Source of the DNA: Paulownia fortunei
Lineage: Eukaryota; Streptophyta; Magnoliopsida; Lamiales; Paulowniaceae
Direction of reading: 5' to 3'
NCBI GenBank assembly: GCA_019321725.1
Contig: CM033115.1
Coordinates: 14,146,673-14,210,672 of the forward strand
DNA length: 64,000 bases
In this document: positions 1-9,769 of the stretch, piece after piece
How positions within the stretch are numbered: position 1 is the stretch's first letter
Layout: the number at the start of each line of letters is the position of its first letter
The notes under the pieces: generated by a model
Databases searched by the model: none
What the model was told of the DNA's origin: nothing
Seen by the model: the letters and a program-made list of their open reading frames with translations, nothing else
Program-made: the position numbers and the translations under genes

Positions 1-1178
1 CAATTTTGACCACGTATAATATATATTAACGAGCATTGGCTGTTTCGCCAGATTTGGACAATATAAATATAGTTTTAGACAGATTCCACTACTGTAAAAC
101 AATAAAATATAGTACTATTGATTGTCATTTATAGTTGTATATTATTTGAGCAACTTTTCACAATAAAAACACATTTATGCTAGGAAAATTCTAGATTATA
201 GTGGTAGATTCTTTGTAGATGGACAAGTAAGAGCCTGTTTGTTTCTGTTCTCAGGCATACTTTTTATATTTTCGTCATTTTCAAAATTAAAATTATTTTT
301 ATTGGGTTTTTGTATAAATATAAAAATGTATTTGAATTAGTTATGGAGGAATATTAATTATATAGGTATAAGAATGAAATTATATTTTGTTTATGATTTT
401 CTATTGTGAAAAGACGCAATTTTTTAAAAAAGTATTTATATATGATAATTTTAAAAGAATAATTTTTATATAGTGATAATAATTTAGTATAAAAGTGGAT
501 CTCATTATTATTTTTTATGTCATATAAATCAATTTATATTGAAGAAATTTAATTTGATGCAAGTCTCATTAATTTCTTTACACGGTAATGATATTTTCCG
601 GATAGAAAGAGAAAATATTATTTTATTAATTTGTGAATTTTAATTATTTGATAGAACATCATGTCAAACTTTGATATGAGTTGTATTTTGACAAAACTGG
701 AGTTAGGTTTGAAAACCGTATCCATAGATCTGAAAATGGGTAATTTTTTTAATTTTTAAATTCAATTGAAAAGCTTTAGAAATGAAAATAAGTGAAATTT
801 ATATTGAAAACTAAATGAAATAAATATATTTTTGGTTTTAGATAATGAAAAATTGAAAAATTCTTGGTAAAAATATTAACAAACGGTCTCTAAATTTCTT
901 TGAACTTGCAAGTGCACGAGATACCATGCCTAAGCAGTTAGGCCGTGAAGAATGGATAGGTTTTAATTACAGTTTCTGACTTTTTTGGGGTTTATAGTGA
1001 CTTATGCTATGTTTGGTTGCAATCAAGAGAAATGTTTTTATCTTATCGGAACAAGATTGCGTTTGGTGAAGTTATTTTCAATATGCTGTGTACGGACAAA
1101 AAAAACAGTGGCCTAACAACGCTATGTTGGTCTCATTTTACTTTCACGTAAATTAGAATATCTGTGAAGAAATCTAAC
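1..1178. other. AT-rich sequence downstream of kinase exon 3
   Basis: This stretch lies 3' of the last receptor-kinase exon I can read. On the minus strand I looked for the next kinase exons (the VAVK lysine, HRDL and DFG motifs) and saw none. The sequence is AT-rich and looks like intron or intergenic DNA. Reading straight past the exon 3 donor meets a stop about 18 codons later. The remaining kinase exons are therefore either beyond the window edge after an unusually long intron, or lost. Confidence 0.5.
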
Positions 1179-3045
1179 CTTATAAACAGGACCAAATCCA
1201 CCCTCCCCAAGCTTGTTGCTGCTCGAAAAGTGATTCGTAGCTTCCAGTATAACAGACAAGTGGAAAAATGGCAGGTCAGAATGTGTCTGATCAGGGCCCG
1301 TGTTACATTTTCCTGCTGCAAGAAATTTGTAAAGATACAGTTTAACAGAAGAGGGATGTTGAGGTAAGGATACTTTTTCTTACTTCCTGATTACTGTTTT
1401 TTCTCAAGCATAAAGTGACACAATTTTACTCACCTTCTTTTCTCATCTTTGGATCGTTCTTCCTCTTCCGAATATATAGACATAAGCTGAGGACTAAAAG
1501 AACAATTACAATTCCCATCGCTGACATCAAACTGGCTATCAGTACTGCTCTTTTCTTTCCTCCGGAGTCTGCAACATTTTCGGTCCAAGTAAAAGGCCAA
1601 GACTTAACCATAAACTAGTCGCAAAGCGTTAAGACACAAACGATGTAAAAAGTAACTTTCAATGTAGACATAAAATTCGAAAAAAGAAAAAGAAAAAAGA
1701 TTGCATATACTTATATCATAGCAAAAAATATTGTGCAATTTCTTGTTTGGGAGAAGTTCTTACCTGCAGCCTCAGAAGAAGCCATTCTGATGTAAATAAC
1801 TTGTCCATCTGGAGACAGAGTTCTGATATCAATCAACTCTTCATACCAAATCAGGCATCCACTTCCTTTCCTTATGTCTAATTGTGTGTATGCCATACAA
1901 GAGCAATTCCTTAAACATTCTGCTCTACATTCATCAAGTGTCATCGTCGCGTTGTTCCAGGAATGTCTCGCGTCTGGCAATTTGATCCCTGAATACTTCA
2001 AGAACACATCTCCTTGACAACTCAAATTCGTCCTTCGAATGCATCCACTGGACCAATCTGCCCTAACCCATCCCTCTGGATCTTTCGGCACGAACCTGTG
2101 ATCAAGGCATTCACATGATGGAGAACTACCAACATTGCAACTACCATAAGCACCACACAGCTTGTAAGTATCACATATATCTGATGGCATGCTGAAGTAA
2201 ATCACCCAGCCACGAGTCCGATCAACCCACGTCCAACGTTGTGAAACACCGCTCTGATTCATCGTATACCTAGAAACGAACGATCTGTCGATTAAATCCG
2301 ACCTATAATAGATCTTCTCCTCATCCATCACAAATGCTAGCCTGTAAGTGGGATCTTCCCTCGGGTTTGGTGGCCCTGGAAAGCGAATTCCATTCCAGGG
2401 TCCAATTCTATTCTGTATAGCTGAACCTCTTCTGATGATTAGCTGTGGGTACCCAGTAGGATCTAGGTGAAAACTAAACTCTCCAGTAGCTGGATCATCA
2501 TTGCTCTTCCAGGATGAGAGGTAAGTCTCTTTACCAGTTACAAAGTTCCACCCCAAACTCATACCTGGTAAATACGTATCCGTCGGATAATCAAAGCTCT
2601 GCCACAGGAAATTCTCTTGCCCGTCATCCTTTCCATCTCTGACTGCAAGATTTCCTGAGTCCAACAACTGTGCAACGGGGTTCTGCACGGCCCTAGATGT
2701 ATTCGACGACCATATGGTGCCATTGGTGTCATTGAGAAGAACCAGGATTCCAGGCTGGATAACCTTTAACACGCCTGAAGTATCTGTGAGCGGAACTTCT
2801 CTGTTGGCCACCCAAACAATTGTCATCACTGTTATATTCTTGAACCACATGCCCACGTAGCGGTTCCTGGAATTTCCAGGACTGAAGAATCCCAGCTCAA
2901 ACTTGCCACCTGATGAAACCAGGGTCTCACCATCTCTAATTGTTTGATCAGCATTTATTGTATCTGTTGCACCAGAAATCGTCTGAAAAATCAGGGAAAA
3001 AATTAGAAGAAACCAGGAGAAACCTTTGGGGGCGGTTCTCCTCAT
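1179..3045 (-). CDS. G-type lectin S-receptor-like Ser/Thr kinase, 5' part (exons 1-3)
   Basis: A plasma-membrane receptor kinase of the S-domain (SD) family, read as three exons: 3045-1764, 1568-1434 and 1315-1179. The borders (GCAG/GTAAGA, TTGCAG/ACTCC, GAAG/GTGAGT, TTGCAG/CAGG) keep one open frame of 518 codons. Visible in order: signal peptide about residues 1-25 ([17 protein letters not shown]), bulb-type mannose-binding lectin domain about 27-150 ([18 protein letters not shown]), S-locus glycoprotein domain, EGF-like cysteines ([13 protein letters not shown]), PAN/apple domain about 342-422 with its cysteines, transmembrane helix about 436-458 followed by RKRK, then [17 protein letters not shown] and the P-loop ending GPVYK at 518. 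Start chosen at the first ATG (3045), which opens the signal peptide. The family normally has about 800-850 residues, so most of the kinase domain is missing from the window. No stop or frameshift is seen in the part present. The ligand cannot be inferred. Confidence 0.88.
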
Positions 3046-3308
3046 GGGCTTCTCTGGTTTTAACAAACTAATATTGTGCAATGCGATGTTTAGCGAGCTA
3101 AATTATCTTTTTAGAACTTTCATCAGACAGGGAGGTACAAGAATTTTTTGAGAAAAACATGTGATAACCCACTTGCTGGTATTTCTTTCGAGCTTCAATG
3201 TTAAACAATGGCAACTTGGGACAAGACACCGCTGGAGCCACTTCTCTTCTTATCCCTTTTTTTGAATGTTGACTTGGAACCCTGCAGGAGTCAAAAGCTC
3301 CCAGCTGC

Positions 3309-3318
3309 CTTATATTTT
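3309..3318 (-). promoter_or_regulatory. possible TATA box of the receptor kinase gene
   Basis: On the minus strand the sequence reads AAATATAAGG about 265 bases upstream of the ATG at 3045, in a locally less AT-rich context. Spacing allows a normal 5' leader. In such an AT-rich region chance TATA-like strings are common, so this is tentative. Confidence 0.3.
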
Positions 3319-6181
3319 GTAAATCTCTCTCTTTTTTAGCACACTTCTAATTTGGATTATTTTATATTGAAGATCTTGTGGTGTCCAGGTAATTTAAGAG
3401 GCTGGTACTTTAAACTTCTCTCACAAACTTAAAATTCTATTCAATTGGATACACTAAATTTAAATAAAAAAATAATAATTTTTTTTCTATTTTAGAATAT
3501 TATTCTTAAAAATAATAATTGAAAGTAAGTGATGTCAAATAATTAGTATAAATAAATGATATTTTATCATTTAAGAAAATAAATTTTTACTTTGAGATAC
3601 TTCAAAAATAAGTAAGAAATGATAAATTTAAAACAAAAGAATATTTTTAACGCTGCTACTTTGTTTGCCTTGAAGATATATCAAAACTGAAAGATCTACC
3701 ATGTAATAATAATATTAAAAAACATCAAATCGGTCTAACCATTATTTTTTAATAAAATTTCTATTATTTTTTTAAAAAAATAATTGCAGTTAATTCTTTT
3801 TAATGTATTTAATAAATTGATATTGTTTAAATTAAGAAAATTAATGAAAAAAGCAAAAAAGATTAGCTAATGATATGCAGCATCTTTCTTTTAATCACCA
3901 AGTCCTGCCTGAGAATTTTCTGTTTTTGGCGCACAAAAATCTCTAAGCCTTGTCTGTCATTGTTATTTTTATTTTTTTTGTTTACTTGACATAAAGAAAA
4001 TTGTGTGAGAGGATTTTTGTTTGTTCTTTTAAAGGTGAGAAAGGTCATAATAATTTGGGACTAAAACCACTATAAAAATATATGGGGTTATACCAAATAG
4101 TAGGTGACAAATGAGCATGGCAAGTGTACAAGTCAAATAATAATTTAGTGATTTGGCCATATAATGTTTTTTTGGACACTTGTGTAATAATTGATGTCAC
4201 TTGTGCAATAATTGATAATTATTTTTATTATGCAAAACACTGCTTTATAAAAGAGGCAAAATCATAATTAGGTGGCATATATATTCATGGTTATGTTTTC
4301 TAAACTATTGTTTGTTGGATAATTAACTTTTGCCTGGATTTGGTGAGAATCATATTTGGGGATATTGGAGCAGCGGCCATTGGAGGATAGGGATTGACGC
4401 CCATAAAAATTAGAAGTTCAGTATGAAAGGAGAATTCATTGCTTATAAAAGAATAGACATTTAATAGGCCCCAATCAATAAGGCTAGACTAGAGAATTCA
4501 TTGCTTATGAATCAATGAACTTTTCAAAAAATTCAATCCATAAGTCAATATATTCATAAAATCATAAGCTTGAATTGGGCGTCCTCTTTCTCACTCTTTT
4601 TCATCCATGAAGACACATTCTTTGGTCAATTCTTCCTGCAATCACCTTTTAAATGGCGGAGATCTCAAATTCAATTTGACTAATAACAATTCCGTGACTA
4701 AATGTCAACAGAAGAAAATCAGATACATCTCTCCAATTGGTCAATAAATGACAAAATAAAAAAAAAGTAGAAATAATATTAGTTAATTCACGGAATGATG
4801 ATGCAATATTATAATACATAAATTTTATTTCACTTTAGTACACCATAACTATTAAATATTTCACTAAGAAATATCCTCATGCATCTCCTGTGACTAATCA
4901 CCGCAAAAATGTATTGATGGCCTAGGGTGGTATGTTTAATAGGCTTACCTAGATTGTGTACTAATTTCAACTATATTAATTTTTAAGAATTCATGAATTA
5001 TTGAGATAAATGAATCTTAATATATAAATTAAATTAATAAAAAATAACTAAAATCATAAGGTAAAAATTCACAAATACCCATATATTAGCACTACAAATA
5101 TTTTCAGTCATTATTTATAAAAGATGCGTAATTTATTAAATATTTTATCTACTTTTAAATTTTTTGAATTTTTTTTATTTTGAAGCGTTGGGGAAATTTT
5201 ATCGAACAAACTTCTGACACTCCTAATACTTCATTACGACGCAAACAATATCCCACTTAACAGTTTGAGTTCAAAGAAATATTATTTATTGGTGTGATAC
5301 CATCATATCAGCATTGATTCAAAATGCATCTTGGATTCATATCATATTTCAGTGCAAAATCTTTTACTGCTTCTTAGTTGTTTTATAAAACTCAACTTGA
5401 ATTATGCATAGAATTCAGTCACCAAAAAGGACGATACCATATCTTTCATTGGAAGTGTATGTAAAAACTTTAAATGATTAAATTTAGAAATTGTTGAGGA
5501 GTGGGAAAAAAGTAAAAGTAATTGATGTTTGGAAAAAGAATTGAAAACAACGAAAAAAATTAAAGTTAAAATATTTGGTAAAAAAATAATTTTACATTAG
5601 CTTTTTAATAAAATAATAAAAATATCAAAAACACTTTTTAATTTATATAAAAATCTTAAAAATAAAAAATGTCAAAATAAGCTTTTATGTATTTTACAAA
5701 ATACCAGAAATAATTTTAGAGAAGTAGAAGTATCGCACTCCCATAAATACTTTTAGAGAAGTAGAAGCACACCACTCCCTGGATTGTGATTCTAATTAAA
5801 TTAAACAGAAGTAGAATTAAAAATTTATATTTGAAAACACTTTAAAAAAAAAAAAAAAATCATCCAAAAGCTGAAAATCACTTTTTTTCTAATAATTGCA
5901 AATGCTCCCATTATTTGATAGAAATTCCGTAAAAGCACTTAATAAATGATCCAGATTAACAGAACGTTGAATGAAAAATTTTAATTGACAATTCAACAGG
6001 TTTTAAATATATAAAGAATAATTAGACCTACACCACTTCCAAGAGCATGAAAGGCACGAGTTTTCTTGGTCGAAGATTTCGGTCAGAGTCAGAGAAAATT
6101 ATTAAATGCAGTCTTTTTTTTTTTATTTTTCTATTCTGTAATTTATCTTGCGTTGCTTGATAGATCAGTCAGGTATGCTTC
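3319..6181. other. AT-rich intergenic DNA
   Basis: No gene recognised. The stretch is mostly A/T runs. One short imperfect direct repeat around AGAGAAGTAGAAG is seen at about 5718-5785, and a run of 16 or so A at about 5846-5861. A TATA-like TATATAAAG at about 6008 may serve the small reading frame that follows. Confidence 0.5.
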
Positions 6182-6310
6182 ATGAAAAATAATGTGCGGG
6201 TGAGCTTGGGTTCTAGTAAATGCTTTTATTACGCCTTGCACACCATCACCGCCCATGGCTGCTTGGTTCTCATCGCCTTCATTGCCATTCTCAAACTCTA
6301 CTTTTCTTAA
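6182..6310 (+). CDS. candidate small membrane peptide (42 aa), unrecognised
   Basis: A 43-codon frame (ATG at 6182, TAA at 6308-6310) whose base composition is clearly richer in G and C than the DNA around it. The product begins MKNNVRVSLGSSKCFYY and its second half is hydrophobic (HGCLVLIAFIAILKLYF), compatible with one membrane helix. A TATA-like element lies about 175 bases upstream at about 6008. The frame is closed by a TAG just before the ATG, but a possible acceptor (GATCAGTCAG/GTATG) at about 6173 leaves room for an upstream exon. I do not recognise the family. It could be a real small gene, the last exon of one, or chance. Confidence 0.35.
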   Translation: MKNNVRVSLGSSKCFYYALHTITAHGCLVLIAFIAILKLYFS

Positions 6311-6579
6311 TCTATTCAAGTAAAATGAGAATGAGTATTGAAATTCCAGAAGACTAGGCTATGGTAAGAAAGCTGCTGCAATATTCGTTTTCGAACAGGT
6401 GGAAGAATGGCGAAATCAACGGTCCGTGGGTCTACCAATTTGGACCTAATGGGGTCGAGGTATAAGTCTAAATTAAAATGGAGTGGGACGACAATTTTCA
6501 AATTTGATCAAACCTATTTGATTACTGTCGTTACCAAAACCTACCTCTTCCCGACCAAAAACCAAACTCTTTTTTCAAT

Positions 6580-6610
<31 letters not shown>

Positions 6611-6869
6611 CAACCTTTGACATTTCTGATGATTTGGTTAATTATGATATTTGATTACAAAAAAATCATGATCGAAATGAGTTTAAATTTAAAGTTGACA
6701 TATAAGCAATAGATTATTGAGAGAGATGAAAGAAGAAAAACTCAAAACTTGCAACTTCATATCATTGGCACTGAATCTGCAAAAATCCAGCTCGATGAAA
6801 GAAAGTAGAGGCCAAAGAAAAAACTTGGAAAGTTACCCACAAAAGGGCAAAAAAAGGACAGACAAAAAA

Positions 6870-7725
6870 CTAGGGCAAAATGCATATTTAGTTATTAAAG
6901 TTTCTTATATTTATATAATAGTCACCTAAGTTATATACGAATCAAATATAATCACTCCACTTTAAAAAAAATATATACTCCTAATTACTTAACTATAAAA
7001 AAAATACACTTCTATTCACTCAAATTTCAAAAAATCTATATATAAACACTCAACTATAAAAAATATATACTTCTAGTCATTCATCCTTAACTAAAAAAAT
7101 ATTAATATATTTACATAATTATACAAATACACATATTCATTGATATACATAAATACATCAATAGATATTATTGTACTCAATTAAATACAAGTTTACATAT
7201 GTATAATTCTTTATTTGGAATTAAATACTAATATGAATTCTTATATTTAAATATACATGCAAATATTTATTTACAATTAACATAATAAATATATGTGCAA
7301 TTAATCATTTACAATTAAATACTACTATAAATTCATATATCTAAATTTACCTAAATTATAATTATGACTAGATTTATCATTTACCTTATTTTAAATAATG
7401 TAAATATAATAAAATAATAATTTAGATAAAAGACCAATTTACTAGGTAAGCTTAATAAAATGATGAATATAATAATGATTATTTAAAATAAATTATTAAT
7501 ATTTTTCAGTTAAGGATGAATGACTAGAAATATTTTTCTTATATTTTTTTTTTTTAAATTTGAGTGAGTAGAAGTGTAATTTTGTTTTTATAATTTGATG
7601 ACGGGAAGTATATATATATATTTTAAAATAGAGTGATTATACTGGATTTTTTTAAAATAATATAGATGACTCATACGTAATTATGAGGAAAATTTGATAA
7701 CTAAATATACGTTCTGTCCCAAAAA
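6870..7725. mobile_element. fold-back (long terminal inverted repeat) non-autonomous element
   Basis: The left part (about 6870-7110) and the reverse complement of the right part (about 7490-7725) align over roughly 230-280 bases with indels. Shared blocks include ATATTTAGTTAT at the tips, TATAATCACTC, ACACTTCTA-TCACTCAAATTT, and TTCTAGTCATTCATCCTTAACT at the inner end. The loop is AT-rich and non-coding. Tips read GGGCAAAATGCATA on the left and GGGACAGAACGTATA on the right arm. This layout fits a Mutator-like or fold-back non-autonomous transposon. I could not define a clean target-site duplication. Confidence 0.55.
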
Positions 7726-7770
7726 TATATACAAACAATAATCACAATGCTGAAATTAAGAAAAAGAATG

Positions 7771-7850
7771 AAACATACTTCAAGGTATCATCCCTCTTCA
7801 GTTAAAGAACGAAACATACTTTAAGGTAAGGTATCATCACTCATCAGTTG
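7771..7850 (+). repeat. imperfect 41-bp direct repeat upstream of the myristoylation-type gene
   Basis: AAACATACTT followed by CAAGGTATCATCCCTCTTCAG is repeated 41 bases on as AAACATACTT...GGTATCATCACTCATCAG, with a 5-base insertion. It sits 70-150 bases upstream of the ATG at 7920, so it lies in the leader or core promoter. Confidence 0.55.
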
Positions 7851-7919
7851 AAATTGGCCACTGAGTTTTTAACCCTCAAATCATCACACACAAACACAAT
7901 TAAACCTATAATATTTCCA

Positions 7920-8426
7920 ATGGGCCTCTCAGCTTCCAAGCGAGTTCAAAAATCTCTCCAGACCTCGCCGGAGTTCAACTCAGCCTGCGCCTCTGCCTAC
8001 GCCCACTGCCTCTCCCTAAGCCAACATGCCTTCCCCGGAGTCAAACCCTACCAGCTCTTCTCCGCCGCGGAACACCTCCAACGCACCCTATCGCACTCCC
8101 TCCGCCTAGTCTCCAAGTGGGTCCCACGCCCTCCTGATCGGGCCCAAGTAGATCGGGCTCTGAAGACCGTTCTCTCTCGCCGGGCGGTTCGAGAAGAGGA
8201 AATAACACTGGACGAGGTGGAGTTTAAGGAGTTCGCGGTGGAGGTGTTTGCAGACGCCGTCCTTTCGGGTGCCGGGAGGGAAGTTTTGAAGAGGGTGCCG
8301 CTGGGTGTGGCGGGGATTGCGGGTGTTGGGGTGGTTGTGAGGCCTGGGAAGGAGGTTGTGGTGGCGGCGATTGGGGCGTACGCGCTTGGTGTGGCGACCT
8401 CGATTTATCTCAGCTTGAATGGTTAA
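7920..8426 (+). CDS. small conserved-looking plant protein with N-myristoylation-type start (168 aa)
   Basis: Single-exon gene, ATG 7920 to TAA 8426. The 5' end reads MGLSASKRVQK: a glycine at position 2, a serine at 5 and lysine/arginine after it, which is the usual plant N-myristoylation context, so the product is probably membrane-anchored (inference). The middle (about 20-110) is polar with CASAYAHCLSLSQHAF and a basic/acidic stretch LSRRAVREEEITLDEVEF. The C-terminal third is glycine- and valine-rich and hydrophobic (GVAGIAGVGVVV and AAIGAYALGVATSIYL), suggesting one or two membrane-associated segments. Codons are much richer in G and C than the surroundings and no stop interrupts the frame, which argues for a real gene. 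I chose the first ATG; no other ATG precedes it in frame. I believe the family is plant-specific and of unknown function, but cannot name it. It converges with the FKBP gene. Confidence 0.8.
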   Translation: MGLSASKRVQKSLQTSPEFNSACASAYAHCLSLSQHAFPGVKPYQLFSAAEHLQRTLSHSLRLVSKWVPRPPDRAQVDRALKTVLSRRAVREEEITLDEVEFKEFAVEVFADAVLSGAGREVLKRVPLGVAGIAGVGVVVRPGKEVVVAAIGAYALGVATSIYLSLNG

Positions 8427-8450
8427 TATGTTGAAATAGCTGTTATTTAT

Positions 8451-8550
8451 TGATGTAATTAAAGTATAAGAATTGAAATTATTTTCAATTGTCTGATATT
8501 TATTGTAATTAAAGTATATGAATCAACATTATTTTCAATTGTCTGATATT
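8451..8550 (+). repeat. two-unit 50-bp tandem repeat in the 3' flank
   Basis: TGTAATTAAAGTATA and ATTTTCAATTGTCTGATATT each occur twice exactly 50 bases apart, starting 25 bases after the stop codon. It probably lies in the 3' untranslated region of the preceding gene. Confidence 0.7.
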
Positions 8551-9364
8551 AATGATTTTTGTATTTATGGGTATGATGTGCGATTGACACTCAAATGCCA
8601 TCCCAAAAAAGTTTTTACTGTAATATGAAAGTTCTTTTTACTAATTATTAGTTTCTTTTATAATTTTAATGTTATTAAATTTTTAAACTTTCCAAAGATA
8701 CATAGAACCAAGTTACATTAACATCATGCCAACCAAAGAAACATAAAATAAAATTTAGAATACCGTACTTAACTAGAAAAATAAATCACAATTCCACAAT
8801 TGCCATTTCAAAAACTACAATTTCAACATCTCGATTTACGGTAGCTATTATAGATCAGTGTTCGTTTACGGTGAGATACGATCTAATATATACATGGTTC
8901 ATGCCCTCTTCGTCCGAATGGAACATGTGGAAGAATTATTCGTCAATAAATCTTCATTTTTTAAATTTTTTTAATTGAACAAAAATAATAAATCAAGGGA
9001 TTGGACGTGGAACATACAAACAAAGCTCCACACGGTCAGTTCTCTTCAGCCTCCAGATTTGGCTTAAGAAAAACCAGTGTATGAAAAACGATAGTATTTT
9101 GTAATATACATATCATCCAAATAGAGACATCTAATAAAAGTATCACTACATTGTACAATTACGCATTTCTTTATCAATAATCAAGTATAATCAATCAGAG
9201 GTTATATGGGCCTTAGCTTAAAATCTACCTTTCAAGTTGTCACTACTTTTTGTCGTGAAAAAAATCAATTTTTATATGTAGATTGTTTTTCTTATATTTT
9301 GTTACTTTGATTATACACCAACTGTTATTGATAATTAATCATTAACGTTTTTTCTTTTCTTTCC
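8551..9364. other. intergenic spacer between convergent genes
   Basis: AT-rich, no coding signal seen on either strand. It should hold the poly(A) regions of the plus-strand gene on the left and the minus-strand FKBP gene on the right, but I cannot place them with confidence. Confidence 0.45.
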
Positions 9365-9427
9365 TTTTTTTTTTTTTTTTTGGGGTGGGGTTGGGGTGGG
9401 GGGGGCGGGGGCGGGGGCGTGGGGGGG
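9365..9427 (+). repeat. T-run followed by G-rich tract (G-quadruplex motif)
   Basis: About 17 T are followed by a 45-base tract of G runs of four or more separated by single T, TT or C. More than four G4+ runs are close together, which meets the usual G-quadruplex pattern on the plus strand. It lies about 340 bases beyond the FKBP stop codon. Confidence 0.85.
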
Positions 9428-9769
9428 CTGCTTTTATATACAGTGAAAGACATGCAAGTTAAATTACTACAGTAGCTACATCCCCAAGGTGTCAACATCT
9501 AAAAATTTCTGAAAGTCAACAAATATATACTGGTTCACGAAGGATGAATCACCAATGGAAAAACAACAAATAGGAGCAAAAATAAGTCAAGCAGAATTTT
9601 CTTCCTTTGGTTTGCATGGCAGTGACCAAAATTTTTACAGCAACTCAACAAGAGGTTCCAATATTTCCCAGTTTTACATGCAACAGAATGGGAATTCAAA
9701 AGAATGAATCAATGGAAGTACACAAAATGTTTAAGTGGTTGAGGATGAATATAAATTGGTCGATGAACT

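Noticed and set aside
1133..1367. Two overlapping 60-70 codon frames around the kinase exon
   Set aside because: They are other-frame readings of kinase exon 3, whose true frame is fixed by exon 2 phase and the P-loop motif.
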